Shown piece by piece: positions 17,619 through 28,100 of a stretch of DNA of 64,000 nucleotides (position 1 is its first letter; each line of letters begins with the position of its first letter). Origin of the DNA: Comamonas endophytica (GTDB lineage Bacteria; Pseudomonadota; Gammaproteobacteria; Burkholderiales; Burkholderiaceae_C); NCBI RefSeq assembly GCF_023634805.2, contig NZ_CP106881.1:248001-312000 (forward strand), written 5' to 3'. The notes under the pieces were generated by a model, which worked only from the letters and a program-made list of their open reading frames with translations, was not told the origin of the DNA and ran no database searches. Both the position numbers and the translations under genes were made by a program.

Positions 17619-19721
17619 ATGAAATTGCATCAACTGCGCTGGGTTGCCGGCGTTCCCGTCCTGGTGGGCGGTATGTATGGCGTTGCCATGGCGCAGCCCG
17701 CAGCCGACGCCCGGCTGCCCGAAATCACCATCCAGAGCACGCTGGGCGGCACCACGCTGGCGCAGACCCCCGCGTCCGTCACGGTGATCGACGCCGAGCA
17801 GATGCGCGACCGCCAGCTGCAGGTCAACCTGTCGGAAAGCCTGTCGGGCGTGCCCGGCCTGCAGATCAACAACCGCCAGAACTACGCCCAGGACCTGCAG
17901 CTGTCGGTGCGCGGCTATGGCGCGCGCTCGACCTTCGGCCTGCGCGGCGTGCGGCTGTATGTCGATGGCATTCCCGCCACCATGCCCGACGGCCAGGGCG
18001 CGCTGTCGCACATCGACATCTCCAGCCTGGAGCGCGTCGAGGTGCTGCGCGGCCCCTACTCGGCGCTGTACGGCAACTCGGCCGGCGGCGTGATCAGCAT
18101 GTACACCGAGACCCCGACGGGCCGCCCCACCATCGAAGGCGGCTACTCGGTGGGCAGCAACGGCCAGAAGCGCCTGTCGGCCAAGGCCAGCGGCCAGACG
18201 GGCCAGGGCCTGAGCTATGTGCTCAGCGCCAGCCGTTTCCTGACGGACGGCTATCGCGACCACAGCGCCGCCGACCGCAATGTGCTCAATGCCAAGCTGT
18301 CCACGGCCATCGGTGACGACGCGCGCCTGACCATCGTCGCCAACAGCATGGAATCCAGCGCGGAGGACCCGCAGGGCCTGACCTGGGAACAATACCAGGC
18401 CAATCCGCGCCAGGCCTCTGCCGTGGCCGAGCGCTTCAACACCCGCAAGACGCTCAAGCAGACCCAGGTCGGCACGACCTATGAGCGCCGCCTGAACGGC
18501 GAGCATAGCTTGTCGCTCACGGCCTATGCCGGCCACCGCTCGATGGAGCAGTACCAGTCCATTCCCGACACGGCCCAGCGCGCCGCCGGCCATGCGGGCG
18601 GCGTGATCGACATGTCGCGCGACTATGGCGGCGTCGATGCGCGCTGGACCGGAACGTTCAACGACGCTCCGGTGCCCGTCACCGTCACGGCCGGCCTGGC
18701 CGTGGAGACCGTCAAGGAAGACCGCCAGGGCTACGAGAACTTCATCGGCAGCCAGCTGGGCGTCAAGGGCGCGCTGCGCCGCAACGAAGACAACACCGTC
18801 ACCAGCATCGACCCCTACGTGCAGGCGACCTGGAAGCTCGCGCCCGACTGGAGCCTGGGCACGGGCCTGCGCTACAGCCATGTGAAGTTCGAGTCCGAGG
18901 ACCGCTACATCCGTGCCGGCAACCCCGACGACTCGGGCTCCGTGACCCACAGCCAGGCGCTGCCGGTGGTCTCGCTGTCGCACCAGATCACGCCCGAGCA
19001 GACGGTGTACGTGAGCGCCGGCCGCGGTTTCGAGACCCCCACTTTTGCCGAGCTGTCGTACCGCACCGGCAGCATCGGCGGCCTGAACCTGGACCTGCAG
19101 CCCAGCAGCAGCAGCCAGTACGAGATCGGCTTCCGCCAGCGCCTGACGGGTGCGGTGAAGGGCCACTGGAGCGCCGCCATGTTCCAGTCGCGCACCAGCG
19201 ACGAGATCGTCAGCGCCGGCTCGAGCAATGGCCGCACCACCTACCGCAACGCCGGCGACACGCGCCGCCAGGGCCTGGAGCTGCAGACGGACCTGCGCCT
19301 GTCGCCCCGGTGGCAGCTGCTGGCCGGCTATACCTACCTCGACGCCGAGTTCCGCCAGGACTCGGGCAGCGCCGCCGCGGGCAACATGCTGCCCGGCCTG
19401 TCCAAGCAGCACCTCGTGGTGGGCCTGAACTACCATGTCACGCCCGCGTGGCGCCTGGGCTTATCGGCCGAGCACATGGGCAAGGTCTTCGTGAACGACG
19501 CCAACAGCGAATCCGCGCCCTCCTACACCGTGGCCGCCGCCAGCATCGGCTATCGCAAGGTCATGGGCCCGTGGACGCTGCGCGCGTTTGCGCGCGTCGA
19601 CAACCTGTTCGACCGCAAGTATGTGGGCTCGGTCATCGTCAACGACGGCAACAACCGCTTCTTCGAAAGCGCACCGGGCCGACAGTGGGCGACGGGCGTC
19701 AGCGCCGCTTACCAGTTCTGA
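17619..19721 (+). CDS. TonB-dependent outer-membrane receptor
   Basis: A 700-residue receptor. The signal peptide ends at AMA before QPAADARLPEITIQST, which carries a TonB-box-like ITIQS. The plug domain follows (about 45-155: TPASVTVIDAEQM, PGLQI, VRGYGARSTFGLRGVRLYVDGIP, LERVEVLRGPYSALYGNSAGG), then a 22-strand barrel ending NRFFESAPGRQWATGVSAAYQF with terminal Phe. Such receptors import ferric siderophores, cobalamin, copper or carbohydrates using TonB energy. Nothing nearby reveals the ligand, and I see no obvious Fur box or cobalamin riboswitch upstream. ATG 17619 is chosen because it alone begins with a signal peptide. Confidence 0.92.
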   Translation: MKLHQLRWVAGVPVLVGGMYGVAMAQPAADARLPEITIQSTLGGTTLAQTPASVTVIDAEQMRDRQLQVNLSESLSGVPGLQINNRQNYAQDLQLSVRGYGARSTFGLRGVRLYVDGIPATMPDGQGALSHIDISSLERVEVLRGPYSALYGNSAGGVISMYTETPTGRPTIEGGYSVGSNGQKRLSAKASGQTGQGLSYVLSASRFLTDGYRDHSAADRNVLNAKLSTAIGDDARLTIVANSMESSAEDPQGLTWEQYQANPRQASAVAERFNTRKTLKQTQVGTTYERRLNGEHSLSLTAYAGHRSMEQYQSIPDTAQRAAGHAGGVIDMSRDYGGVDARWTGTFNDAPVPVTVTAGLAVETVKEDRQGYENFIGSQLGVKGALRRNEDNTVTSIDPYVQATWKLAPDWSLGTGLRYSHVKFESEDRYIRAGNPDDSGSVTHSQALPVVSLSHQITPEQTVYVSAGRGFETPTFAELSYRTGSIGGLNLDLQPSSSSQYEIGFRQRLTGAVKGHWSAAMFQSRTSDEIVSAGSSNGRTTYRNAGDTRRQGLELQTDLRLSPRWQLLAGYTYLDAEFRQDSGSAAAGNMLPGLSKQHLVVGLNYHVTPAWRLGLSAEHMGKVFVNDANSESAPSYTVAAASIGYRKVMGPWTLRAFARVDNLFDRKYVGSVIVNDGNNRFFESAPGRQWATGVSAAYQF

Positions 19722-19743
19722 GCAGCCTTCTCCGACGAAAAAA

Positions 19744-19769
19744 ACCGGCCCTGGTGGCCGGTTTTTTTT
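19744..19769. terminator. Bidirectional terminator between TonB receptor and flavin reductase
   Basis: ACCGGCC (19744-19750) and GGCCGGT (19756-19762) form a stem with loop CTGGT. As run before it and T run after it make it usable by both convergent genes. Confidence 0.88.
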
Positions 19770-19782
19770 GGACAAAAGCCAT

Positions 19783-20331
19783 TCAAGCGTGCCGCTTGAC
19801 CCACTCCACATAGCGGTGCAGCCAGCTTTGCACGAACTGGCGGCTGCCCTCGCCTATCGACCCATCCTCATTGAACAACCCGTCCTTGTACTGGATGAAC
19901 ATCTCCGGCTGACCCAGCAACGGCACATCGAGATAGGCCAGGATATTGCGCAGATGCTGCTGTGCCATCGCCGTGCCGGCCGCGCCCACCGAAACGCCCA
20001 GCACCGCACCGGGCTTTCCGCCCCACACGCTTTGGCCATAGGGCCGCGAGCCCTGGTCCAGCGCGTTCTTCAGCACGCCGGGCACCGAGCGGTTGTATTC
20101 GGGAGTGACGAACAGCAGCGCCTGGGCGCCCGCGATCTGCGCGCGAAAGCGCTTCACGGCCTCGACCTCATTGCCGTCCGCATCCTGGTCGTACAGCGGC
20201 AGGGCATCGATGGCGATTTCCTCGAAGTTGAAACCTTCGGGCGCCATGCGCGCAATGGCCTGCGCCAGCTTGCGGTTGAAGGATTCCTTGCGCAAGCTTC
20301 CGACGATGACGGCGACCTGGTATTGGCTCAT
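19783..20331 (-). CDS. NADPH-dependent FMN reductase (ChrR/SsuE-like)
   Basis: A 182-residue flavoprotein. VGSLRKESFNRKLA is the FMN phosphate-binding loop; PLYDQD, TPEYNRSVPGVLKNALDQGSRP and GGKPGAVLGVSVGAAGTAMAQQHLR are typical of the chromate/quinone reductase branch. It probably reduces quinones or metals, or supplies reduced FMN. GAGGAG lies just before ATG 20331, which settles the start against an upstream in-frame codon. It is monocistronic, ending at the bidirectional terminator. Confidence 0.9.
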   Translation of the reverse strand: MSQYQVAVIVGSLRKESFNRKLAQAIARMAPEGFNFEEIAIDALPLYDQDADGNEVEAVKRFRAQIAGAQALLFVTPEYNRSVPGVLKNALDQGSRPYGQSVWGGKPGAVLGVSVGAAGTAMAQQHLRNILAYLDVPLLGQPEMFIQYKDGLFNEDGSIGEGSRQFVQSWLHRYVEWVKRHA

Positions 20332-20358
20332 GAAAACTCCTCGCGGCAAAAACAAAAA

Positions 20359-20379
20359 GGGCTTCCATTATGGAAGCCC
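20359..20379 (-). terminator. Rho-independent terminator of the metNIQ operon
   Basis: GGGCTTCCA and TGGAAGCCC form a perfect 9-bp stem with loop TTA. On the minus strand TTTTTGTTTTT follows. It lies 65 bp after the metQ stop. Confidence 0.88.
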
Positions 20380-20443
20380 CCAGCAATCCGCGCGGTGGGC
20401 AACGTCCTACACCGGACGCCGCGCCTGCCGCTGAAGCCGCGAA

Positions 20444-21265
20444 TCACTGCAGGAAGGAAGGCTTGGCATAGCCCTGGAACTTGCTGTCCACCACGGCCTT
20501 GTATTCGTTGGAGCGGAAGGCGGCTTCGATGTCCTTGGCCCAGGGCGTGTCCTTGTCGGCGCGCTTGACGGCCACCACGTTCAGGTAGTGGTCGGCGGTC
20601 TTCTCCAGCTTCACGGCTTCGGTCAGCTTCAGGCCCGAAGAAATCGCGAAATTGCCGTTGATGATGGCGTACTCGGTGTCGCCCAGCGAACGCGGCAGCT
20701 GCGCGGCTTCGAGCGGGATGAATTTGAGCTTGCGCGGGTTCTCGGCCAGGTCCTTTTCCGAAGCGCGCAGCGGATCGATGCCGGGCTTGATCTTCACGAG
20801 ATTGTTCTGCTCGAGCAGCACCAGTGCGCGCGCCAGGTTGCTGGGGTCGTTGGGCAGCGTCACGCGGTCGCCGACCTTGGCTTCTTCCAGCGTCTTGCGG
20901 TTTTGCGAGTACACGCCCAGGGGCGCGATCGCACCCTGCACCAGCTCGACGATATCGAGCTTCTGGTCGGCGGCGAATTTCTGCAGGTACACGCGGTGCT
21001 GGAAGAAGTTGGCATTGAGCGAACCCTGGGCCAGCGCCAGGTTGGGCTGCACGTAATCGTTGAACTCGACCAGCTTGACCTTGTAGCCCTTCTTCTCGAG
21101 GATCGGCACGATGGCCTGCTTGAGCTGGTCGATATTGGAGCCGGCAGTGCCACCGATGACCAGGTCCTTCTTCACCTGGGCCTGCACGGGCGCCGTCAGG
21201 CCGACCAGGGTCACGGCCGCCGCAGCAGCGGCCAGCAGGGAACGACGCACTACGAAATTCTTCAT
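20444..21265 (-). CDS. metQ: MetQ-family methionine-binding protein
   Basis: A 273-residue substrate-binding protein of the D/L-methionine importer. The signal peptide (MKNFVVRRSLL to PVQAQ) is a standard type I peptide without a lipobox, unlike E. coli MetQ. NLPA/MetQ marks are VKLVEFNDYVQPNLALAQGSLNANFFQHRVYL, LPNDPSNLARAL and LGDTEYAIINGNFA. It is the last gene of metN-metI-metQ and is followed by a terminator. Relatives can bind methionine, its sulfoxide or other amino acids. Confidence 0.92.
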   Translation of the reverse strand: MKNFVVRRSLLAAAAAAVTLVGLTAPVQAQVKKDLVIGGTAGSNIDQLKQAIVPILEKKGYKVKLVEFNDYVQPNLALAQGSLNANFFQHRVYLQKFAADQKLDIVELVQGAIAPLGVYSQNRKTLEEAKVGDRVTLPNDPSNLARALVLLEQNNLVKIKPGIDPLRASEKDLAENPRKLKFIPLEAAQLPRSLGDTEYAIINGNFAISSGLKLTEAVKLEKTADHYLNVVAVKRADKDTPWAKDIEAAFRSNEYKAVVDSKFQGYAKPSFLQ

Positions 21266-21357
21266 CACAAACCTCTTTTCAGGAGAAACCACGCGAACAA
21301 AGGCGCCGCGCGCAGCGCCCTACAGGAAATTTCGGCAGCGGCCGGCTGCCCAAGCCG

Positions 21358-22023
21358 TCAGCCGCGCTTGTCGAGGCGCCGCGCCGCGGTGTTGCCGACG
21401 AATTGCAGGATCTGCACCAGCACCACCAGCACCGTGACGGTAAGCACCATCACGTCGGTCTGGAATCGGTAATAGCCATAGCGGATGGCCAGGTCGCCAA
21501 TGCCGCCACCGCCCACCACGCCGGCAATGGCCGAATACGACAGGAAGCTCACGGCCAGCACGGTGAGCGCCAGCACCAGGCCCGAGCGCGCCTCCACCAC
21601 CAGCACGCGCCAGACGATCTGCAGCTCCGAGGCCCCCATGGCATGCGCGGCCTCGATCACGCCGCGCGGCACTTCGCGCAGGCACTGGTCGACCAGGCGC
21701 GCGAAATAGGGAATTGCCGCTATGGACAACGGCACGGCGGCGGCCAGCGGGCCGATGGAGGTGCCAGCGACGATCCGCGTGAACGGCACCAGCGCCACCA
21801 GCAGGATGATGAAGGGAAAGGAGCGCACCGTGTTCACGAGCCAGTTGAGCACCAGGAACGCCGGCTTGTTGGCCAGCGACTGGCCGGGGCCCAGAAGGAA
21901 CAGCAGCACGCCCAGCGGCCCGCCCAGCACGACGGCGGCCGTGAGGCCGATACCCAGCATCAGCGCCGTCTGGCCGATGGCCACCCACAGCTCGGGAAGG
22001 ATGGCGGCGATATTCTCAGACAT
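21358..22023 (-). CDS. metI: Methionine ABC transporter permease
   Basis: A 221-residue permease with five helices. SFPFIILLVALVPFTR, the coupling loop VIEAAHAMGASELQIVWRVLV and SYSAIAGVVGGGGIGDLAIRYGYYRF are diagnostic of MetI. Its ATG lies inside the end of metN, with an 8-bp overlap (22016-22023), so translation is coupled. It forms the channel of the methionine importer with MetN. Confidence 0.96.
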   Translation of the reverse strand: MSENIAAILPELWVAIGQTALMLGIGLTAAVVLGGPLGVLLFLLGPGQSLANKPAFLVLNWLVNTVRSFPFIILLVALVPFTRIVAGTSIGPLAAAVPLSIAAIPYFARLVDQCLREVPRGVIEAAHAMGASELQIVWRVLVVEARSGLVLALTVLAVSFLSYSAIAGVVGGGGIGDLAIRYGYYRFQTDVMVLTVTVLVVLVQILQFVGNTAARRLDKRG

Positions 22024-22867
22024 GGTTTGGTTCCTGGGCTGCCGCGGCAGCGTTCGATGCCGGAGCCGCGCTCCAGCGGGCTTCACGAGCCGTGCGCTCG
22101 CGCAGGGCTTCCAATTCCTGGCCGAGCGCGGTGCTGCGCGGCGCCCCCGCGCCCTGCAGCGAGAACTGTTCGGCGATGCGTCCGCCCTCGACGATGGCCA
22201 CTTCGCTGCACAGCACCTCGACCACCGAGAGTTCATGCGTCACGATGACGATCGTCACGCCGGTCTTTTGCTGGATGTCGCGCAGCGTCTCCAGCAGCGA
22301 GCGCGTGGTTTCGCTGTCGAGCGCCGAGGTCGGCTCGTCGCACAGCAGCACCTGCGGGCGCGGCGCCAGCGCACGCGCGATGGCCACGCGCTGCTTCTGC
22401 CCGCCCGACAGCTGCGCCGGGTAGCTGCCGAGCTTGTCGGACAGGCCCACCAGCGCCAGGCACTCGCGCACCCGCGCGTCGATCTGCGCGCGCGAATGGC
22501 CGCCGTGGATCTTCAGCGGAAAGGCGACGTTGTCGAAAACGCTGGCGTTCTGCAGCAGATTGAACTGCTGGAAGATCATGCCGATGTTCTGGCGCGCATC
22601 GCGCAGTTCGCGCCGGCTCAGACGCGTGAGTTCGCGCCCAGCCACGAAAACCTCGCCGGCATCGGGACGCTCGAGCAGATTGATCAGACGCAGCAGGGTC
22701 GACTTGCCGGCGCCGCTCTTGCCGATCAGGCCGAAGATCACGCCCTGGCGCACCTCCAGGCTCACCGACTTGACGGCTTCGAACACACCGCCATCGGCGG
22801 TGGCGAATCTTTTCTGCACATCGCGCAGGCGGATGAGCGGCAGTTTGTCGGCAGTTTTCTGACTCAT
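22016..22867 (-). CDS. metN: Methionine ABC transporter ATP-binding protein
   Basis: A 283-residue ATPase. Walker A GKSGAGKS is at 49-56, the Q-loop FQQFNLL near 99-105, LSGGQ at 153-157 and Walker B VLLCDEPTSALD at 173-184. The start at 22867 gives the usual N-terminus before LIRLRDVQKRF; a longer in-frame extension has no family support. The C-terminal ACT-like domain seen in E. coli MetN is absent (283 against about 343 residues). Allosteric inhibition by internal methionine may therefore not operate in the same way. Confidence 0.94.
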   Translation of the reverse strand: MSQKTADKLPLIRLRDVQKRFATADGGVFEAVKSVSLEVRQGVIFGLIGKSGAGKSTLLRLINLLERPDAGEVFVAGRELTRLSRRELRDARQNIGMIFQQFNLLQNASVFDNVAFPLKIHGGHSRAQIDARVRECLALVGLSDKLGSYPAQLSGGQKQRVAIARALAPRPQVLLCDEPTSALDSETTRSLLETLRDIQQKTGVTIVIVTHELSVVEVLCSEVAIVEGGRIAEQFSLQGAGAPRSTALGQELEALRERTAREARWSAAPASNAAAAAQEPNHV

Positions 22868-23157
22868 GCAATCACGTTCATTGGAAGCTGGACCGCCGGT
22901 CGCGGCAGTGTCGATGGCTTGGCGCCCTTGATCTGGATCCCGTGCCGCCCGCGCCAGCAACCTGAGCCGCTGCCCACAGGCACGGAGAAATGCGCCATCC
23001 GCTGACACGGGAAAGGGATGAAGTGTGCCGTCATCCAGGAATTTCATCAACGAATTTAAAGACCCATGCTTATGCATTTTTCCTAATAAAGCAGCGGGTT
23101 CAATCGCGTCTTTCCCTGGCCAAAGTCGGCCTACGCCCCCCGGATGACAGAGTAAAA
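22868..23157 (-). other. Non-coding leader/promoter region of metNIQ
   Basis: About 290 bp precede metN. An AT-rich, promoter-like stretch lies at 23040-23100 (on the minus strand TTTATTAGGAAAAATGCAT and GTCTTTAAATTCG). I looked for a SAM-type riboswitch and found no convincing conserved core. A long leader with a regulatory role is possible but not shown. Confidence 0.4.
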
Positions 23158-23188
23158 AAGCCAGTCCCGCAGCATGCGGAACTGGCTT
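23158..23188 (-). terminator. Rho-independent terminator of the second metQ gene
   Basis: AAGCCAGT (23158-23165) pairs with ACTGGCTT (23181-23188), with a further CCGCA/TGCGG inner stem. On the minus strand it is followed by TTTTTT. It separates this gene from metN. Confidence 0.88.
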
Positions 23189-23230
23189 GTCGCTTGCCCC
23201 GGCAATGCCAGGGCCGGCACTGCGCGGCGG

Positions 23231-24034
<804 letters not shown>

Positions 24035-24146
24035 GGAAATGCCTTCAGTCGGAAATACAAAGGCAGCACTGTACGCTGAATTGCACACCTTGTTACCGAC
24101 GAAATACGCAGCTGTTTATATCCCGGGGGAATAATGGCCAGCCGCG

Positions 24147-24512
24147 TCAATCCTCACGCTCGCGTCCTCCGCCAGGCAGCCCCTGCGCTGCAAGCACCTG
24201 GCGCTGGCGGTGCTCCACGTGGTAGACCGTGAGCACTTGGTGGGCAATTGCATCGAGCGCGGGATGCACCATGCCCTGCTTGTCCGTCCACACCTTGGGC
24301 GTGATCGGGCCGGCAATGGTCAAGGCGTCGCCCTCGTGCAGGGCCTGCAGCGCGGCACAGGGCGCGGCATCGAAGGCAATCACGTTCACGAACAGGTTCT
24401 CGCCGTCGCCGCACTCGGCACGCATGCGCGCCACCACGAAGGGCTTGCCCGCCTTGCCGGTGCGCTGCTCGGGCGTGCCATAGAGGCGCCCGGCGATCAA
24501 TCCATCCATCAT
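24147..24512 (-). CDS. Single-stranded DNA-binding (OB-fold) family protein
   Basis: A 121-residue Ssb-like protein. MMDGLIAGRLYGTPEQRTGKAGKPFVVARMRA corresponds to the first OB-fold strands, and ENLFVNVIAFDAAPCAALQALHEGDALTIAGPITPKVW to the core. It lacks the acidic DDDIPF-type tail of housekeeping Ssb, ending GGGRERED instead, so it is a divergent paralogue, not the replicative Ssb. ATG 24512 has GGAG 8 bp upstream. Longer in-frame reading into tRNA-Pro is spurious. Confidence 0.8.
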   Translation of the reverse strand: MMDGLIAGRLYGTPEQRTGKAGKPFVVARMRAECGDGENLFVNVIAFDAAPCAALQALHEGDALTIAGPITPKVWTDKQGMVHPALDAIAHQVLTVYHVEHRQRQVLAAQGLPGGGRERED

Positions 24513-24558
24513 GGTCGGAACTCCGTGAATATGCGCAGCATATGCGCCAATGAAAAAA

Positions 24559-24589
24559 GGGTCAGCAGACAAATCTGCTGACCCTTTTT
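24559..24589 (-). terminator. Strong hairpin terminator downstream of tRNA-Pro
   Basis: GGGTCAGCAGA (24559-24569) and TCTGCTGACCC (24574-24584) form a perfect 11-bp stem with loop CAAA, flanked by A and T runs. On the minus strand it follows the tRNA by about 8 bp and ends in TTTTTT. Confidence 0.88.
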
Positions 24590-24596
24590 GGGATTG

Positions 24597-24673
24597 TGGT
24601 CGGCGAGAAAGGATTCGAACCTTCGACCCCTTGCACCCCATGCAAGTGCGCTACCAGGCTGCGCTACACGCCG
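24597..24673 (-). tRNA. tRNA-Pro (anticodon GGG)
   Basis: The 77-nt minus-strand sequence folds as a cloverleaf: acceptor CGGCGTG/CTCGCCG, D-arm with AGCCTGGTA, anticodon stem CTTGC/GCAAG with loop ATGGGGT (anticodon GGG, reading CCC/CCT), T-arm GAAGG/CCTTT with TTCGAAT, and an encoded 3' ACCA. The acceptor stem has one T-T mismatch at pair 6-67. It is at the usual Burkholderiales position after the ihfA-merR genes and has its own terminator. Confidence 0.95.
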
Positions 24674-24705
24674 ACGAGAATTGAATTATATACCGGAAAA
24701 AGCAG

Positions 24706-25122
24706 TCACAAGGACAACAGCTCGCGAATCTGCAAAAGCTCCTGCCGTACCGCCCTGGAATCGGGGACGCCAGCCGTCTGCATGCCCGGCGCATCCACAC
24801 GCCAGTCGGCGGACACCAGTTCGGTCTCCTCCGCCTGCGCCACGCCATCGCCGGTCAGCGCCCCGTTCTCGCGCAGGCGGTTGCGCGCGCCCTGGATGGT
24901 GAATCCTTCCTCGTACAGCAGCTCGCGGATGCGGCGGATCATCAGCAATTCATGGTGCTGGTAGTAGCGCCGGTTGCCGCGGCGCTTCACCGGGCGCAGG
25001 TGGGTGAACTCCTGCTCCCAGTAGCGCAGCACATGGGGTTTCACGCCGCACAGCTGCGCCACCTCACCGATCGTGAAGTAGCGTTTGGCTGGAATCGCCG
25101 GAAGCGTGGAAACCTGGGACAT
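24706..25122 (-). CDS. MerR-family transcriptional regulator of the ihfA locus
   Basis: A 138-residue regulator with a MerR winged-helix domain (about 14-85: [40 protein letters not shown]). This branch is conserved next to ihfA and tRNA-Pro in proteobacteria and has no known effector; no metal-binding cysteine cluster is present. GGAG ends 9 bp before ATG 25122 and abuts an earlier in-frame ATG at 25131, so 25122 is the better start. The C-terminal third is variable and may dimerise. Confidence 0.92.
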   Translation of the reverse strand: MSQVSTLPAIPAKRYFTIGEVAQLCGVKPHVLRYWEQEFTHLRPVKRRGNRRYYQHHELLMIRRIRELLYEEGFTIQGARNRLRENGALTGDGVAQAEETELVSADWRVDAPGMQTAGVPDSRAVRQELLQIRELLSL

Positions 25123-25207
25123 CGCTTGCATCTCCAATCATCAACCCACCAAGGCTAGCGCAGGCGCTGCCTGGCCGCCATGCGCGTTGGACCGACGCAA
25201 CGCAGTG

Positions 25208-25543
25208 CTACAGCGCGGACCCCGAGGTCTCGCCGCTCTGGATCTGTTCCTTGAGCTTGGTGCTGGCGTGGAATGTGACCACGCGGCGCGCCTGGATCGG
25301 GATCAGCTCGCCGGTGCGCGGATTGCGCCCCGGGCGCGGCGCCTTGGTGCGGATCTGGAAGTTGCCGAAACCCGAGAGCTTGACGTCATCGCCTTCCACC
25401 AGGCTTTGCGACACCAGGTCGAAGAACGCATCCACCATTTCCTTGGATTCGCGCTTGTTCAGGCCGATCTGGTCGAACAGCAGATCGGCAAGCTGCGCCT
25501 TGGTCAGCGCCGGGCTGTCCAGGCTTTCAATGGCCAGTTCCAT
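25208..25543 (-). CDS. ihfA: Integration host factor subunit alpha
   Basis: A 111-residue DNA-bending protein: [30 protein letters not shown] and [37 protein letters not shown] are textbook IHF-alpha, including the minor-groove-intercalating Pro in RNPRTG. It pairs with IHF-beta to bend DNA at promoters such as sigma-54 promoters. GGGGGA precedes the ATG. An N-terminal extension ([11 protein letters not shown]) is slightly longer than in E. coli. It is 38 bp downstream of pheT. Confidence 0.97.
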   Translation of the reverse strand: MELAIESLDSPALTKAQLADLLFDQIGLNKRESKEMVDAFFDLVSQSLVEGDDVKLSGFGNFQIRTKAPRPGRNPRTGELIPIQARRVVTFHASTKLKEQIQSGETSGSAL

Positions 25544-25581
25544 GGCAGATCCCCCTTCGTGGGAAAAGACAGCAGCGTCCA

Positions 25582-28029
25582 TCATCCGCGCAGGCGCGCG
25601 CCGCAACGTGCCACCAGTTGTTCGATCACGGCGGCCATCGCGGCCTCGATCTCGGTTTCGGTCAGGCTGGCCGTGTCGCTGCCCAGCAGCAGGCGCACGG
25701 CCAGGCTCTTCTCGTGGGGCGCCAGCGCCCCGGGCGCCGGCTCCTCGCCCGCACGCAGCGGCTTGGCGCGGAAGACGTCGAACAGCACGGCGGAACGCAG
25801 CACCGTGTGCGCTGCTGCGGCTTCGACGGCAGCCATGATTTCGGCATGGGTCACCGCTTCGGCCACCACGACGGCGATGTCGCGCTCGACCGACTGGTGC
25901 TTGGCCACGGCGCGGAACTGCGGCACCTGGCGCTGCTGCACGGCGTCGAGCTCGAGCTCGAACATCACCGGAGCCTGCGGCAGCTCCCAGCCCTGGCGCC
26001 ACTGCGGGTGCAGCTCGCCGACGAAGCCGATGGCCTTGCCGTCCAGCAGCACACGCGCGCAGCGGCCCGGATGCATTGCCGGGTGCTGGGCTGCTTCGAA
26101 TGTCGGGCGCAGCGGCGCCAGCAAGGCTTCCACATCGCCCTTGACGTCGTAGAAATCCACTGCCTGGTCCTTGCGACCCCACTGCAGTTGCTCGGCCGGC
26201 CCGCAGGCCATGCCGGCCACGCGCATCGGCTGGTCGAAGCCCTGCACCGTCGTGTCGGTGTTCTGCACGTTGGCATCGCGCAGGAATACGCGGCCGAGCT
26301 CGAACACGCGCACGCGCTGGGCCTTGCGGTCGAGGTTGAACTTCACGACCTGCAGCAGCGAGCCCAGCAGCGAGCTGCGCATGACGCTGAGCTGGCTGGC
26401 AATGGGGTTCAGCAGCTTGATCGGGTTCGGATTGCCGGCGAGCTCATGCTCCCAGCGCTCCTCGACGAAGCTGAAGTTGATGGTTTCCTGGTAGCCCAGC
26501 GCGGCAATGGCGCGGCGCACGGCAAAGCTGCTGCGGCGGTTCTCGGCGCGCAGCTTGGGCGTGATCGGCGCCATGGGCGGCGTGGTCGGCAGCTGGCCGT
26601 AGCCCAGCATGCGCGCGACCTCCTCGATCAGGTCCTCTTCCAGCGCGATGTCGAAGCGGTACGACGGCGGCGTCACCGTCAGCACGCCCGCGCCCTGCGC
26701 CACCGCCAGGCCCAGGCCCTCGAGCGCCTCTGCGCATTGCTGCTGGGTCACGGGCATGCCGATCACCTTGGCCGCGCGCGCCACGCGCAACTGCACCGGC
26801 TGGGGCGTGGGGATGTTGGCGATCTGGTCGTCGATCGGGCCGCACTCGGTCTCGGGCGTGCCGCAGATCTCGAGCACCAGCTCGGTGATGCGCTCGATGT
26901 GCTCCACCGTGAGCTGCGGATCCACGCCGCGCTCGAAGCGGTGACCGGCATCGGTCGAGAAGTTGAAGCGGCGCGAACGTCCGGCAATGGCGCGGGGCCA
27001 CCAGAACGCGGCTTCGACATAGATATGCCGCGTGCCGTCGCCCACGGCCGTGGCGTCACCGCCCATGATGCCGGCCAGCGACTCGATCGCCTGGTCGTCG
27101 GCAATGACGCCGACCTGGCCATCGACGGTCACCGTGTTGCCATTGAGCAGCTTGAGCTGCTCGCCTGGACGGCCCCAGCGCACGTCCAGGCCGCCATGGA
27201 TCTTGTCGAGATCGAAGATGTGCGACGGACGGCCCAGCTCGAACATCACATAGTTCGAGATGTCGACCAGGGGCGCAACGCTGCGCTGGCCGCAGCGCGC
27301 CAGGCGGTCGACCATCCAGGCCGGGGTCTTGGCCTGGGTGTTGACATTGCGGATCACGCGGCCCGAGAAGCGGCCGCACAGGTCAGGGGCGCTGATCTTC
27401 ACCGGCAGGCGCGCGTCGCTCTTGACGGTGGCGGGGGTGAAGGTGGGAGCCTGCAGCGGCGCACCCGTGAGGGCCGCGACTTCGCGTGCAATGCCGTAGA
27501 CGCTCAGGCAGTGCGCCAGGTTCGGCGTGAGCTTGAGTGTGAACAGCGTGTCGTCGAGGTTCAGGTAGCTGCGGATGTCCTGGCCCAGCGGCGCGTCGAG
27601 CGGCAGCTCGAGCAGGCCGCCATGGTCCTCCGCCAGCTTGAGTTCCTTGGCCGAGCACAGCATGCCGAAGCTCTCGACGCCGCGCAGCTTGCCGATCTTG
27701 ATCAGGAAGGGCTTGCCGTCGTCGCCCGGCGGCAGCTCGGCGCCGACCATGGCGCAGGGCACGCGGATGCCCACGCGCGCGTTGGGCGCGCCACAGACGA
27801 TGGTCAGCAGCTCGGGCTGGCCGACATCGACCTGGCACACGCGCAGGCGGTCGGCGTTCGGGTGCTGCTCGGCCTGCTTGATCTCGCCGACGACGATCTT
27901 TGAGAACGGTGGCGCGACGGGCGCCAGTTCCTCGACTTCCAGACCAGCCATGGTCAGGGTTTCGGCGAGTTCGGCGGTGCTCAGCGGCGGGTTGCAGAAC
28001 GCACGCAACCAGGATTCAGGAAATTGCAT
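25582..28029 (-). CDS. pheT: Phenylalanyl-tRNA synthetase beta subunit
   Basis: An 815-residue subunit of the alpha2-beta2 enzyme that charges tRNA-Phe. It starts [15 protein letters not shown], with a tRNA-binding EMAP-like domain (about 39-148), B3/B4 editing domain, B5 domain, catalytic-like core and C-terminal FDX-ACB anticodon-binding domain ([10 protein letters not shown] region). Length is normal. I reject the seven-residue upstream extension because ATG 28029 gives the conserved start. It follows pheS in the operon. Confidence 0.97.
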   Translation of the reverse strand: MQFPESWLRAFCNPPLSTAELAETLTMAGLEVEELAPVAPPFSKIVVGEIKQAEQHPNADRLRVCQVDVGQPELLTIVCGAPNARVGIRVPCAMVGAELPPGDDGKPFLIKIGKLRGVESFGMLCSAKELKLAEDHGGLLELPLDAPLGQDIRSYLNLDDTLFTLKLTPNLAHCLSVYGIAREVAALTGAPLQAPTFTPATVKSDARLPVKISAPDLCGRFSGRVIRNVNTQAKTPAWMVDRLARCGQRSVAPLVDISNYVMFELGRPSHIFDLDKIHGGLDVRWGRPGEQLKLLNGNTVTVDGQVGVIADDQAIESLAGIMGGDATAVGDGTRHIYVEAAFWWPRAIAGRSRRFNFSTDAGHRFERGVDPQLTVEHIERITELVLEICGTPETECGPIDDQIANIPTPQPVQLRVARAAKVIGMPVTQQQCAEALEGLGLAVAQGAGVLTVTPPSYRFDIALEEDLIEEVARMLGYGQLPTTPPMAPITPKLRAENRRSSFAVRRAIAALGYQETINFSFVEERWEHELAGNPNPIKLLNPIASQLSVMRSSLLGSLLQVVKFNLDRKAQRVRVFELGRVFLRDANVQNTDTTVQGFDQPMRVAGMACGPAEQLQWGRKDQAVDFYDVKGDVEALLAPLRPTFEAAQHPAMHPGRCARVLLDGKAIGFVGELHPQWRQGWELPQAPVMFELELDAVQQRQVPQFRAVAKHQSVERDIAVVVAEAVTHAEIMAAVEAAAAHTVLRSAVLFDVFRAKPLRAGEEPAPGALAPHEKSLAVRLLLGSDTASLTETEIEAAMAAVIEQLVARCGARLRG

Positions 28030-28100
28030 AGTCAGACTCTTTGGCTTCAAACGGGCCTGCGCACGGGCGCAGGCGCCGACACAGGCGGTGGTTGCGACGT

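Noticed and set aside
22868..23157. SAM riboswitch upstream of metN
   Set aside because: I found no SAM-I or SAM-II core arrangement; the leader length alone is not evidence.
24513..24641. N-terminal extension of the Ssb-like gene across tRNA-Pro
   Set aside because: It would translate the tRNA and its terminator; ATG 24512 has a proper ribosome site.
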